Shown: positions 14,756 through 20,387 of the stretch, piece after piece
How the letters are laid out: every line of letters begins with the position of its first letter
How positions within the stretch are numbered: the stretch's first letter is position 1
Virus record (IMG/VR): IMGVR_UViG_3300007229_000022
Location: 1-38,677 of that record
Reading direction: 5' to 3' (one strand)
From: a virus
Length of the DNA stretch: 38,677 bases
Notes under the pieces: model-generated
What the model was told of the DNA's origin: nothing
The model's database searches: none
What the model saw: only the letters and a program-made list of their open reading frames with translations
Program-made: the position numbers and the translations under genes

Positions 14756-15848
14756 TTTTATAGAAAGGTTTGAATTCAGAACATATATCATTATTCATAA
14801 GTCCCATTGATACCTTTGGTTCGTGTGGCGGATTGAACTGATCTTCGGTTGGTGCTTGTAAGATGTATGCTTCTCTCATCAAACTACTCATTGCCACAGG
14901 TGCGTCCCAACTGGTACCTCTGGTGTGTTGCCATTGTTTTTTACTTGCTGAGTGTATGCCTTGTGCGTTCCTACCACATACTTTTATTAGTGCGTTTAAT
15001 ATTTTTTCAATCCAATCACCTGGTAAAAATTTAGTTGAACCATCTTCTTTGGCCAATGAGTACATTTTAACCAATCCGATATAGATACCCTGATTGATTT
15101 CACCGCCATCTTCAGCACCATAATAAGTTTTTATACCGTTAAGAATATTTTCTAACACAACAGCATCGCCTGTCATATCTATGCCTTTATATGCGTAATC
15201 AAAATGTGAGAAGTAGTGTTTGTTTGGTCCACATTTGCCAGATGATCTTCTGACACGTTTAGGTTCAAGATCTATTTCACATTTTTTAAACAGGCTATCA
15301 ACTGTGTATGCAGTTTTTACTCTAGGATTGTTTCTGTCATTTTGTGCATCGGGATCATTGTTCCATCTATGTATAAGTCCTCTGTGTATCTCTTCTGTGC
15401 CTGCTCTTAGAATACCTGTGTCATTAAGTATTTCAAATGCGATAGCGTCAAAAGATTGATGGGAAGTTTCCACCCATGTCATTGGCACTGCTTTGAACCC
15501 TAACACGGAAAGTGCTACCGATGTATGCTGTCCGTCAAACAAATAGTATTTGCCATCTCTTTTGACTGCTGATGCCGGCCTTACAACTCTTGGATCAAAT
15601 TTTTCGCATATCCTTACTACATGTGATGGCCGTAGGTCTCTCTGCACAGAGTAATTGAAGCAAAGATCATCGTTTATCTCGACCTGAGTTATCCCCTGAG
15701 GCAGTTGCATTTCTGCATCTTTCTGTAAATCTTCCAGTCTGTCTTTTGCTGTTTGTATTCTTGTTTTGAAATTGGCTACTTCTTCTTCACCCTCTTTGTA
15801 GAATTCATCTACCACTTCTCGAAGTGTCTTTACTGTTTTAGTAAGCAT
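14739..15848 (-). CDS. ParB/Srx-fold nuclease-like protein, 369 aa
   Basis: The middle holds the ParB N-terminal signature: VQRDLRPSHVVRICEKFDPRVVRPASAVKRDG followed by FDGQHTSVAL (DGQH at 105-108), the motif that binds nucleotide or phosphate in ParB, Srx and related enzymes. No helix-turn-helix typical of chromosome-partitioning ParB is evident after it, so a role in plasmid-like segregation is unlikely; DNA-binding, kinase or nuclease roles are known for this fold. A strong AGGAG lies before the ATG, and a consensus promoter with a 5' hairpin leader lies upstream. Confidence 0.7.
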   Translation of the reverse strand: MLTKTVKTLREVVDEFYKEGEEEVANFKTRIQTAKDRLEDLQKDAEMQLPQGITQVEINDDLCFNYSVQRDLRPSHVVRICEKFDPRVVRPASAVKRDGKYYLFDGQHTSVALSVLGFKAVPMTWVETSHQSFDAIAFEILNDTGILRAGTEEIHRGLIHRWNNDPDAQNDRNNPRVKTAYTVDSLFKKCEIDLEPKRVRRSSGKCGPNKHYFSHFDYAYKGIDMTGDAVVLENILNGIKTYYGAEDGGEINQGIYIGLVKMYSLAKEDGSTKFLPGDWIEKILNALIKVCGRNAQGIHSASKKQWQHTRGTSWDAPVAMSSLMREAYILQAPTEDQFNPPHEPKVSMGLMNNDICSEFKPFYKNVATV

Positions 15849-15874
15849 TTATCTCCTTTTATAATACAAGTTAC

Positions 15875-15904
15875 GAGAATTATGTACTCAAAGAATACGT
15901 TCTC
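15875..15904 (-). other. Hairpin at the 5' end of the ParB-like gene mRNA
   Basis: GTATTC-TTT-GAGTAC (six pairs including one G-U) is nested in GAGAA/TTCTC. It starts about 6 nt after the predicted transcription start and ends 26 nt before the ATG. It may stabilise the mRNA or serve as a control site. Confidence 0.45.
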
Positions 15905-15916
15905 AATATGTGTACA

Positions 15917-15944
15917 ATTATAGCAGATTAGTTAACAATGTCAA
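15917..15944 (-). promoter_or_regulatory. Consensus sigma-70 promoter, TTGACA-N16-TATAAT
   Basis: -35 TTGACA at 15944-15939 overlaps the stop of the upstream gene; -10 TATAAT at 15922-15917 is preceded by TGC. Start predicted near 15910, upstream of the ParB-like gene. Confidence 0.85.
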
Positions 15945-16210
15945 TCTATAAACTTCTTACAAAGGTCTTTTGCTTGGTCATGCCAATATACACCGCTGTC
16001 TCTTAATTTCTCGTTGGCAGTTCTAAGTTTTTCCATCAATCTATCGATTTTCTTTTTTTGTGTTTTCTTGATCACTTTACCATTTTCAATATGGTCTTCT
16101 ACAATTTTTAAAACAGTATCAATATCAGGACAGGTAATATCAGGCACCTTGGGGGCTTTTTTTCTAATGTCAGACCAAACTGATCTTTTTTTTCTGCGAT
16201 AGTTGAACAT
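15941..16210 (-). CDS. Unknown basic helical protein, 89 aa
   Basis: Very basic start (MFNYRRKKRSVWSDIRKKAPKVP), then a charged helical region (KKTQKKKIDRLMEKLRTANEKL) likely to form a coiled coil. Net charge suggests nucleic-acid binding. It follows the tmRNA gene in the same direction; an AT-rich TTAAATAA stretch just before the ATG may serve as a weak promoter. No family recognised. Confidence 0.6.
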   Translation of the reverse strand: MFNYRRKKRSVWSDIRKKAPKVPDITCPDIDTVLKIVEDHIENGKVIKKTQKKKIDRLMEKLRTANEKLRDSGVYWHDQAKDLCKKFID

Positions 16211-16235
16211 TGTATTATTATTTAAATTGTTATAG

Positions 16236-16263
16236 GAAAAAATTAAGTGCTACTATGATAGTA
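16236..16263 (-). terminator. Probable tmRNA terminator
   Basis: TACTA-TCA-TAGTA hairpin followed within 12 nt by AATTTTTT in transcript direction. The stem is short, so the exact 3' end of the coding piece is uncertain. Confidence 0.5.
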
Positions 16264-16570
16264 ATACTGCAACTTTTCTGTTGCGAGGAAAGTTGCCAAC
16301 CCCAGAGTTTAGTGGACTAGGCCGCTAATCTCAATTCAGATCTGCTTGTTGGCATTGCTACCAAGTCAGCAAATCTTAATGCTTTTTTGTTTGCATTTAA
16401 AAACTGGCCGTTACCTCGTACCATTGGAAGCTCTCCACAAACTTTTAGACGTCAATCGATACCATTACACCCCCGAAAGGGATTACATAAGCCACCCGCC
16501 TAGTCATGGTGGAGGTGACCGGAGTCGAACCGGTGTCTTGCCCGTTTATTACTTTTGCTTCAACGAACTT
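16250..16570 (-). ncRNA. ssrA: Two-piece (circularly permuted) tmRNA
   Basis: The acceptor piece comes first. It contains a T-arm ACCGG-TTCGACT-CCGGT (16534-16518), the acceptor strand CACCTCC (16517-16511), discriminator A and an encoded CCA ending at 16507. After a spacer of about 32 nt the coding piece starts with GGGGGTG (16474-16468), which pairs with CACCTCC to give a seven-pair acceptor stem with G3-U70, the alanine identity pair. The D-region GGTATCGATTGACG follows, then a resume codon in GCAAAC at 16394 and a tag frame ending at TAG. A hairpin GCAACTTT/AAAGTTGC follows the tag. The order is the permuted alphaproteobacterial type. It rescues stalled ribosomes and tags their products. 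The 5' end of the acceptor piece and the 3' end are approximate. Confidence 0.93.
16317..16394 (-). other. tmRNA tag-peptide reading frame, 25 residues
   Basis: From the resume codon GCA at 16394 the frame reads ANKKALRFAD..., ends ...SELRLAA and stops at TAG (16319-16317). With the charged Ala the tag is 26 residues, longer than the 10-15 of many bacteria. The terminal LAA is the element ClpX recognises in ssrA tags, and a phage clpX lies in this window. The initial ANKK and final LAA fit standard tag design. Confidence 0.9.
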
Positions 16571-16576
16571 AACAGT

Positions 16577-16605
16577 ATTTAAACACAGGTTGACCAAAAA
16601 GTCAA
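16577..16605 (-). promoter_or_regulatory. tmRNA promoter, TTGACT-N17-TTAAAT
   Basis: -35 TTGACT at 16605-16600, 17-nt spacer, -10 TTAAAT at 16582-16577, start near 16570. Its -35 lies inside the spacer of the opposite + strand promoter. Confidence 0.6.
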
Positions 16606-16618
16606 ACTGTATTATAAT
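16590..16618 (+). promoter_or_regulatory. Promoter of the bL12 operon, TTGACC-N17-TATAAT
   Basis: -35 TTGACC at 16590-16595, 17-nt spacer, perfect -10 TATAAT at 16613-16618. Start predicted near 16625, within a base of the ATG at 16624. It interleaves with the tmRNA promoter; the two -35 boxes form the inverted repeat TTGAC...GTCAA. Confidence 0.8.
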
Positions 16619-16623
16619 GAATT

Positions 16624-16893
16624 ATGGACGCAGAAAAACAACAAATACAAAAAGCATTTCAACCATTAATAGACGCAAAAGGTAGACGTAAACTTTCAAT
16701 GAGAATTACTGATCTGAAAGAATATGATGAGACTAAAGAGGGATTGTCTTTTAAAAAGATCATTAAAAGCATTCAATCTGGTTTACCAAAAGGCACAACA
16801 GAAGTAAGTGTTGAGTACACAAATAGGAAAGGCCAAAAGATTGAGAGAATGGTCAAAGTTCCTATTGGACGTAAAAAGAAGCTTTCTAGATAA
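16624..16893 (+). CDS. Unknown basic protein, 89 aa, first gene of the bL12 operon
   Basis: Reads MDAEKQQIQKAFQPLIDAKGRRKLSMRITDLKEYDETK..., then GLPKGTTEVSVEYTNRKGQKIERMVKVPIGRKKKLSR. The basic C-terminus suggests RNA or ribosome contact. The ATG lies 5 nt after the -10 box, so the message would be leaderless or nearly so; the next in-frame ATG (codon 25) would truncate the protein. Not recognised. It may be a translation-related partner because the operon ends in bL12. Confidence 0.65.
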   Translation: MDAEKQQIQKAFQPLIDAKGRRKLSMRITDLKEYDETKEGLSFKKIIKSIQSGLPKGTTEVSVEYTNRKGQKIERMVKVPIGRKKKLSR

Positions 16894-16902
16894 ATTAGTT
16901 AT

Positions 16903-17025
16903 ATGTACATTAAAAGACTAATTGTAAGATTGAGAATGTGGTATGCAGACGTAAGAGGCCATCATGGCAAACGTTGGGACTATGAACCAGGTGAATGGTA
17001 CATGGGTCGTCACAAAAGGAAATAA
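16903..17025 (+). CDS. Very small basic protein, 40 aa
   Basis: Starts MYIKRLIVRLRMWYADVRGHHG and ends YMGRHKRK. It is rich in Arg, Lys, His and Trp. It lies 9 nt after the previous gene and its TAA is 2 nt before the bL12 ATG, so it fits the operon spacing. It could be a ribosome- or RNA-binding peptide. It might also be an upstream coupling frame; composition unlike random sequence favours a real gene. Confidence 0.55.
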   Translation: MYIKRLIVRLRMWYADVRGHHGKRWDYEPGEWYMGRHKRK

Positions 17026-17027
17026 CA

Positions 17028-17393
17028 ATGGCAGATATCAATTCAATAGTAAAAGAATTAGGGCAATTAACACTGCAAGAAGCGGCGGATCTCGCCAATA
17101 TGCTTGAAAAAGAATGGGGAGTGACAGCGTCAGCAGGAGTAGTAGCGCCACCAGTAGCAGATGCTACAGCAGAAGCAAAATCAACAGCATCAGTAATGAT
17201 AACTGGCTTTGCTGATGGAAAAAAAATTGCTGTACTTAAGAAAGTGAAAGAGATACTAGGACTTGGACTATTAGAGGCCAAGAACTTTGTTGAAGATTTA
17301 CCCAAAGCAGTCAAGGAAGACATTGAGAAATCTGAAGCAGAAGAAATGAAAAAAGCACTAGAAGACGCTGGTGCAACTGTTCAATTAAAATAA
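17028..17393 (+). CDS. rplL: Ribosomal protein bL12 (L7/L12), full length
   Basis: At 121 residues it matches the bacterial length. The N-terminal dimerisation helices (about 1-33) have TLQEAADLANMLEKEWGV, a short Ala/Val/Pro hinge follows (about 34-53), and the C-terminal factor-binding domain reads ASVMITGFADGKKIAVLKKVKEI, LGLGLLEAKNFVEDLP and a final ALEDAGATVQLK. The GLGLxEAK helix is the contact for EF-G and EF-Tu. AAAGGA precedes the ATG. A phage copy could join host ribosome stalks during infection. Virus-encoded bL12 has been reported from marine genomes. It ends one base from the convergent 17395 gene. Confidence 0.95.
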   Translation: MADINSIVKELGQLTLQEAADLANMLEKEWGVTASAGVVAPPVADATAEAKSTASVMITGFADGKKIAVLKKVKEILGLGLLEAKNFVEDLPKAVKEDIEKSEAEEMKKALEDAGATVQLK

Positions 17394-17394
17394 T

Positions 17395-18633
17395 TTAAGA
17401 AAGAATATCTATATCTTGATTAAGTGTCAATTGAGCCTTAATAACTTCTACATCGCGATTATTTAAATTAGCCAATAGGCTTCTACTCAACCCATAGATA
17501 TCTTTATTGCCTTTATCAATTACTAAGAAATCACAAGCGGCATTAATGATCTCTTCTGTGTTCTTGCCATCAAAACTAACTGTAGTCTTGAATCTATCAT
17601 CTTTAGTGGCTTTGGTTGCAACCGCATCCAAATCTTGATAATCAGTTACATCTGGCAATCCTTGTAATTTTAAAATTTCCTGTACTTGAATTTCTTCGGA
17701 GCTATCTAATACTCCTGTGTAAAGCGGGTGTCTTTGGGAGCTTCTTTGAGCGTAGTTTTCAAAATAAGTTTTAAAATTTTCATTACGACTGGATCTTATC
17801 ATAAGTTTTCTAACATCAACATCCTCGGCTAGACTTACAAAAGAATTGGCTGTTGATAGTGAGGTGCCGTAAGTTCTAATAGAACCAAGGTTTGTGGCTT
17901 CAAGTGCCACTTGTTCGGTCACAGTGTTTAGTGCTGTAATTATAGCATCTCTGGCAGTGGCAGTGGCACCATTGTTTAATGCAGTATTAAAGGCAGTGGC
18001 CGCATTATTGACTGCTGTGGTTAATCTATTCTGGGCTTGAAGAAAGTCTGTAGAATCTCCAGATACCGTGCCGATAAAAGTTATAAGATTGGTCATGGCT
18101 GTTTGGTAGGCTGTATCTGTTGCGAACTGTTTTGCATGTATGAGAGCTACATTTTTAGCTATGGCTGTCATGGCATCATCTATTGTTCCATACACTGTAC
18201 CAAAATGTCCTGGTATTCCTTTGTTGGTGGAATCAGCAGTGTAGCCGTAGATAAAAGGAATAGTTGCAACAAAACTTTGTACAGTTTGGACATGATCTAG
18301 AAAAGTTCCTGTCTCAGATGCATCATCGTCTGCAACTGTTTCGCCTAATGCACCTGTAAGTAAATTAGCAGTGTGAACATCAAGGTCTGTCAATGCTCTT
18401 CCAATATCTAGATGTGGGTTGGTATCAATGTCTTCTTTAAGATCTGTTTTTTGACTAGCAGTCAGCTGTGAGTTTGCGTCAATGGTTTCGTGTAAAAGTT
18501 TGGATGTGCCTGCAAATCCTAAGTAGGTTGAACCATCTGGTTTAGTGATAGCATCAATTAAATTTTGTACACCTTGATTAGAAAATTCTGGCAATGCTTC
18601 TACTAGAGTTTTTAAACCTTTTTTGACTGTCAT
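17395..18633 (-). CDS. Probable virion structural protein, 412 aa
   Basis: A long Ala/Thr/Asn/Leu-rich soluble protein (starts MTVKKGLKTLVEALPEFSN) with mostly helical stretches (LTTAVNNAATAFNTALNNG). It starts 2 nt after the PAAR-protein stop, both behind a TATAAATA late promoter, so a tail or baseplate role is likely. No domain recognised. The 3' end faces bL12 with a 1-nt gap and no terminator. Confidence 0.65.
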   Translation of the reverse strand: MTVKKGLKTLVEALPEFSNQGVQNLIDAITKPDGSTYLGFAGTSKLLHETIDANSQLTASQKTDLKEDIDTNPHLDIGRALTDLDVHTANLLTGALGETVADDDASETGTFLDHVQTVQSFVATIPFIYGYTADSTNKGIPGHFGTVYGTIDDAMTAIAKNVALIHAKQFATDTAYQTAMTNLITFIGTVSGDSTDFLQAQNRLTTAVNNAATAFNTALNNGATATARDAIITALNTVTEQVALEATNLGSIRTYGTSLSTANSFVSLAEDVDVRKLMIRSSRNENFKTYFENYAQRSSQRHPLYTGVLDSSEEIQVQEILKLQGLPDVTDYQDLDAVATKATKDDRFKTTVSFDGKNTEEIINAACDFLVIDKGNKDIYGLSRSLLANLNNRDVEVIKAQLTLNQDIDILS

Positions 18634-18635
18634 GA

Positions 18636-18944
18636 TTATCCTGCGAACACGTTGGGTGAACCCTGTATCAGTGCTCCTCGGTCAGCTGAATCACCAACTC
18701 TTGCTACTGGAACGCCCTGGGCAAAAACTGATCCAGAGCCTCTGTTAACTTTTGCTCTATGGGGCACACAAACACATTTTTTGCCAAAGCATCTTAGTAT
18801 GGTGTGCGGCTGTAGTTTGTCACCAGGTCTAACAACAGCTATGCCATTTGCGAACACTGAAAATTGTGATGCATCAACTCCTGCTGTGGCAGAACAAGAA
18901 TGTCCTGTTGTGGCCTTATCGTTGTTTCTTGATATCTGTGGCAT
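18636..18944 (-). CDS. PAAR-like tail-spike tip protein (T4 gp5.4 type)
   Basis: At 102 residues it is almost entirely PAAR domain: MPQISRNNDKATTGHSC, FANGIAVVRPGDKLQPH, then HRAKVNRGSGSVFAQGVPVARVGDSADRGALIQGSPNVFAG. The GHSC start, Gly-rich turns and GSPNVFAG end match the family that caps the gp5/VgrG spike and binds a metal at the tip. It pierces the outer membrane at infection. Its ATG is 9 nt after a TATAAATA box, so the leader is only a few bases. Confidence 0.85.
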   Translation of the reverse strand: MPQISRNNDKATTGHSCSATAGVDASQFSVFANGIAVVRPGDKLQPHTILRCFGKKCVCVPHRAKVNRGSGSVFAQGVPVARVGDSADRGALIQGSPNVFAG

Positions 18945-18953
18945 ATATGCCAG

Positions 18954-18961
18954 TATTTATA
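18954..18961 (-). promoter_or_regulatory. Late-type promoter TATAAATA
   Basis: Exact core in front of the PAAR gene, 9 nt from the ATG. Confidence 0.75.
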
Positions 18962-18982
18962 ACTGTTAGAAACTGGTGGTTT

Positions 18983-19282
18983 TTACTTGACGCCTCTGAC
19001 GTCCTCAACCAAGTATTTCTTGTAGTATTTTGGAACAAGTGATTTACAAACAGCTTCTAGTCCACCCTTAAGAGCTCTGCTCACTTTGCAATCATATCCA
19101 GTTATTCCAGAAAGCAAACGATCATCTGTTGTTTTTTTACCTGAAGCTGTCAATCCAGCGTCTACACCTGACTTGGCATAGGTTATAGTTTTATAAGTTT
19201 CGTATGAACTGGTACCTGTGCCTACCATTGCTCCTATGGTGCCACATGATGTCAACATTACTAAAAGTATTAAGAATCTCAT
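18983..19282 (-). CDS. Small lipoprotein, 99 aa
   Basis: MRFLILLVMLTSC ends in a lipobox cysteine at 13, followed by a Gly-rich mature start (GTIGAMVGTGTSSY) as in many outer-membrane lipoproteins. The rest has two cysteines and a basic C-terminus. It lies 4 nt after nrdB in the same direction. It could be a spanin-like or exclusion lipoprotein, but no partner is seen. Confidence 0.65.
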   Translation of the reverse strand: MRFLILLVMLTSCGTIGAMVGTGTSSYETYKTITYAKSGVDAGLTASGKKTTDDRLLSGITGYDCKVSRALKGGLEAVCKSLVPKYYKKYLVEDVRGVK

Positions 19283-19286
19283 AATA

Positions 19287-20387
19287 TTAAAGTTTAAACT
19301 TTTTAAACTGTCCTTGTTTTACATCTTGGTTGATGCCACCAACTATGTATGACTCCACTTCTGTTTCCTGTGGTGCCACCTGCATGCCTTTGCTTGACAG
19401 CCAATGCTGTGTCCAAGGTAGTGGGTTGGATGATGCTGGAACATCGTATATTGGATCGAATCCTAATGCTCTTAATCTCTTGTTTGCGATCCATTCCACG
19501 TAGTTGCCCAACAGTTTTTCATTAAGACCAATTATGGATCCATCTTTGAACAAGTATTTGGCCCATTCCTTCTCTTCGTTCACTGTGTTCTTGAACATCT
19601 GTATAACTTCTTTTTCTGTGCCTTTCATTGCTTTGGTCATTTCAGGATCATCACCTTTTTGCCATGCTTTGATCACGTGTGTGGACAAGTTCAAGTGTGT
19701 TGCTTCGTCCCTTGCGATCAGCGAAAGTATCTTTGCTGAACCTTCCATAAGTTTAAGTTCACCAAATGCAAAAGTACAGGCAAATGATATGTAAAATCTT
19801 AATCCCTCTAGTAGGTTAACCGTGACCATTGCAAGATACAATGCTCTTTTAAGTTCTAGGATGTCGCCCTTGCCTTTGACTGTGTATTCCAGTGCCATCT
19901 TGTTGAACTTGTCGTAGTTCTCTGTGACAGATTTTGCTCTCTTTAATATCTCTTTGTCTTCTAGTATAGTATCAAACACCTCTGCAGGATCTGAATAAAC
20001 GTTTTTCATGATGTGCGTGTATGCTCTTGAGTGAATAGTTTCAAAGAAGTCCCAAGTTACTATACAACCTTCTAGTTCTGGATTTGAACAGTAAGGTAAG
20101 AATGCCAGTGATGGGCCTCTGCCTTGCACACTGTCTAGCAGTGTTTGGTATTTCAAATTTGATGTGAATATGTGTTTCTGTTCTGGTCTAAAATTCTGGA
20201 AGTCTGCTCTATCTTTCTGTAATGATACCTCTTCTGCTCTCCAGAAGTAACCCAACATAGTTTGGTTTAACTTATCGAACTGTGGATACTTGATGTCATC
20301 ATAACGTTGGATAGCCATGTCCTCGCCAAAGAACATTGGTTGTTTCATCCAGTCTACATTAGTAGTATTAAACACAGTTTTTGCCAT
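19287..20387 (-). CDS. nrdB: Class Ia ribonucleotide reductase small subunit NrdB
   Basis: The di-iron/tyrosyl-radical subunit that supplies the radical for dNTP synthesis. Visible are WRAEEVSLQKDRADF, SNLKYQTLLDSVQGR, FFETIHSRAYTHIM with radical Tyr123 and EXXH at 116-119, and LIARDEATHLNLS with the second EXXH. The ATG at 20387 overlaps the nrdA stop as TAATG, which fixes the start. The length of 366 is normal and the C-terminal tail (QFKKFKL) would dock to NrdA. Typical T4-like phage gene pair. Confidence 0.97.
   Translation of the reverse strand: MAKTVFNTTNVDWMKQPMFFGEDMAIQRYDDIKYPQFDKLNQTMLGYFWRAEEVSLQKDRADFQNFRPEQKHIFTSNLKYQTLLDSVQGRGPSLAFLPYCSNPELEGCIVTWDFFETIHSRAYTHIMKNVYSDPAEVFDTILEDKEILKRAKSVTENYDKFNKMALEYTVKGKGDILELKRALYLAMVTVNLLEGLRFYISFACTFAFGELKLMEGSAKILSLIARDEATHLNLSTHVIKAWQKGDDPEMTKAMKGTEKEVIQMFKNTVNEEKEWAKYLFKDGSIIGLNEKLLGNYVEWIANKRLRALGFDPIYDVPASSNPLPWTQHWLSSKGMQVAPQETEVESYIVGGINQDVKQGQFKKFKL

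Noticed and set aside
15941-16210. Ribosomal protein bS21 (basic, small, near bL12)
   Set aside because: Length and basic start are suggestive, but the bS21 signature is not visible.
16507-16537. T-arm and CCA that could be read as a tRNA 3' half
   Set aside because: No matching D-arm and anticodon arm directly upstream; the acceptor strand pairs with the 5' end of the tmRNA coding piece instead.
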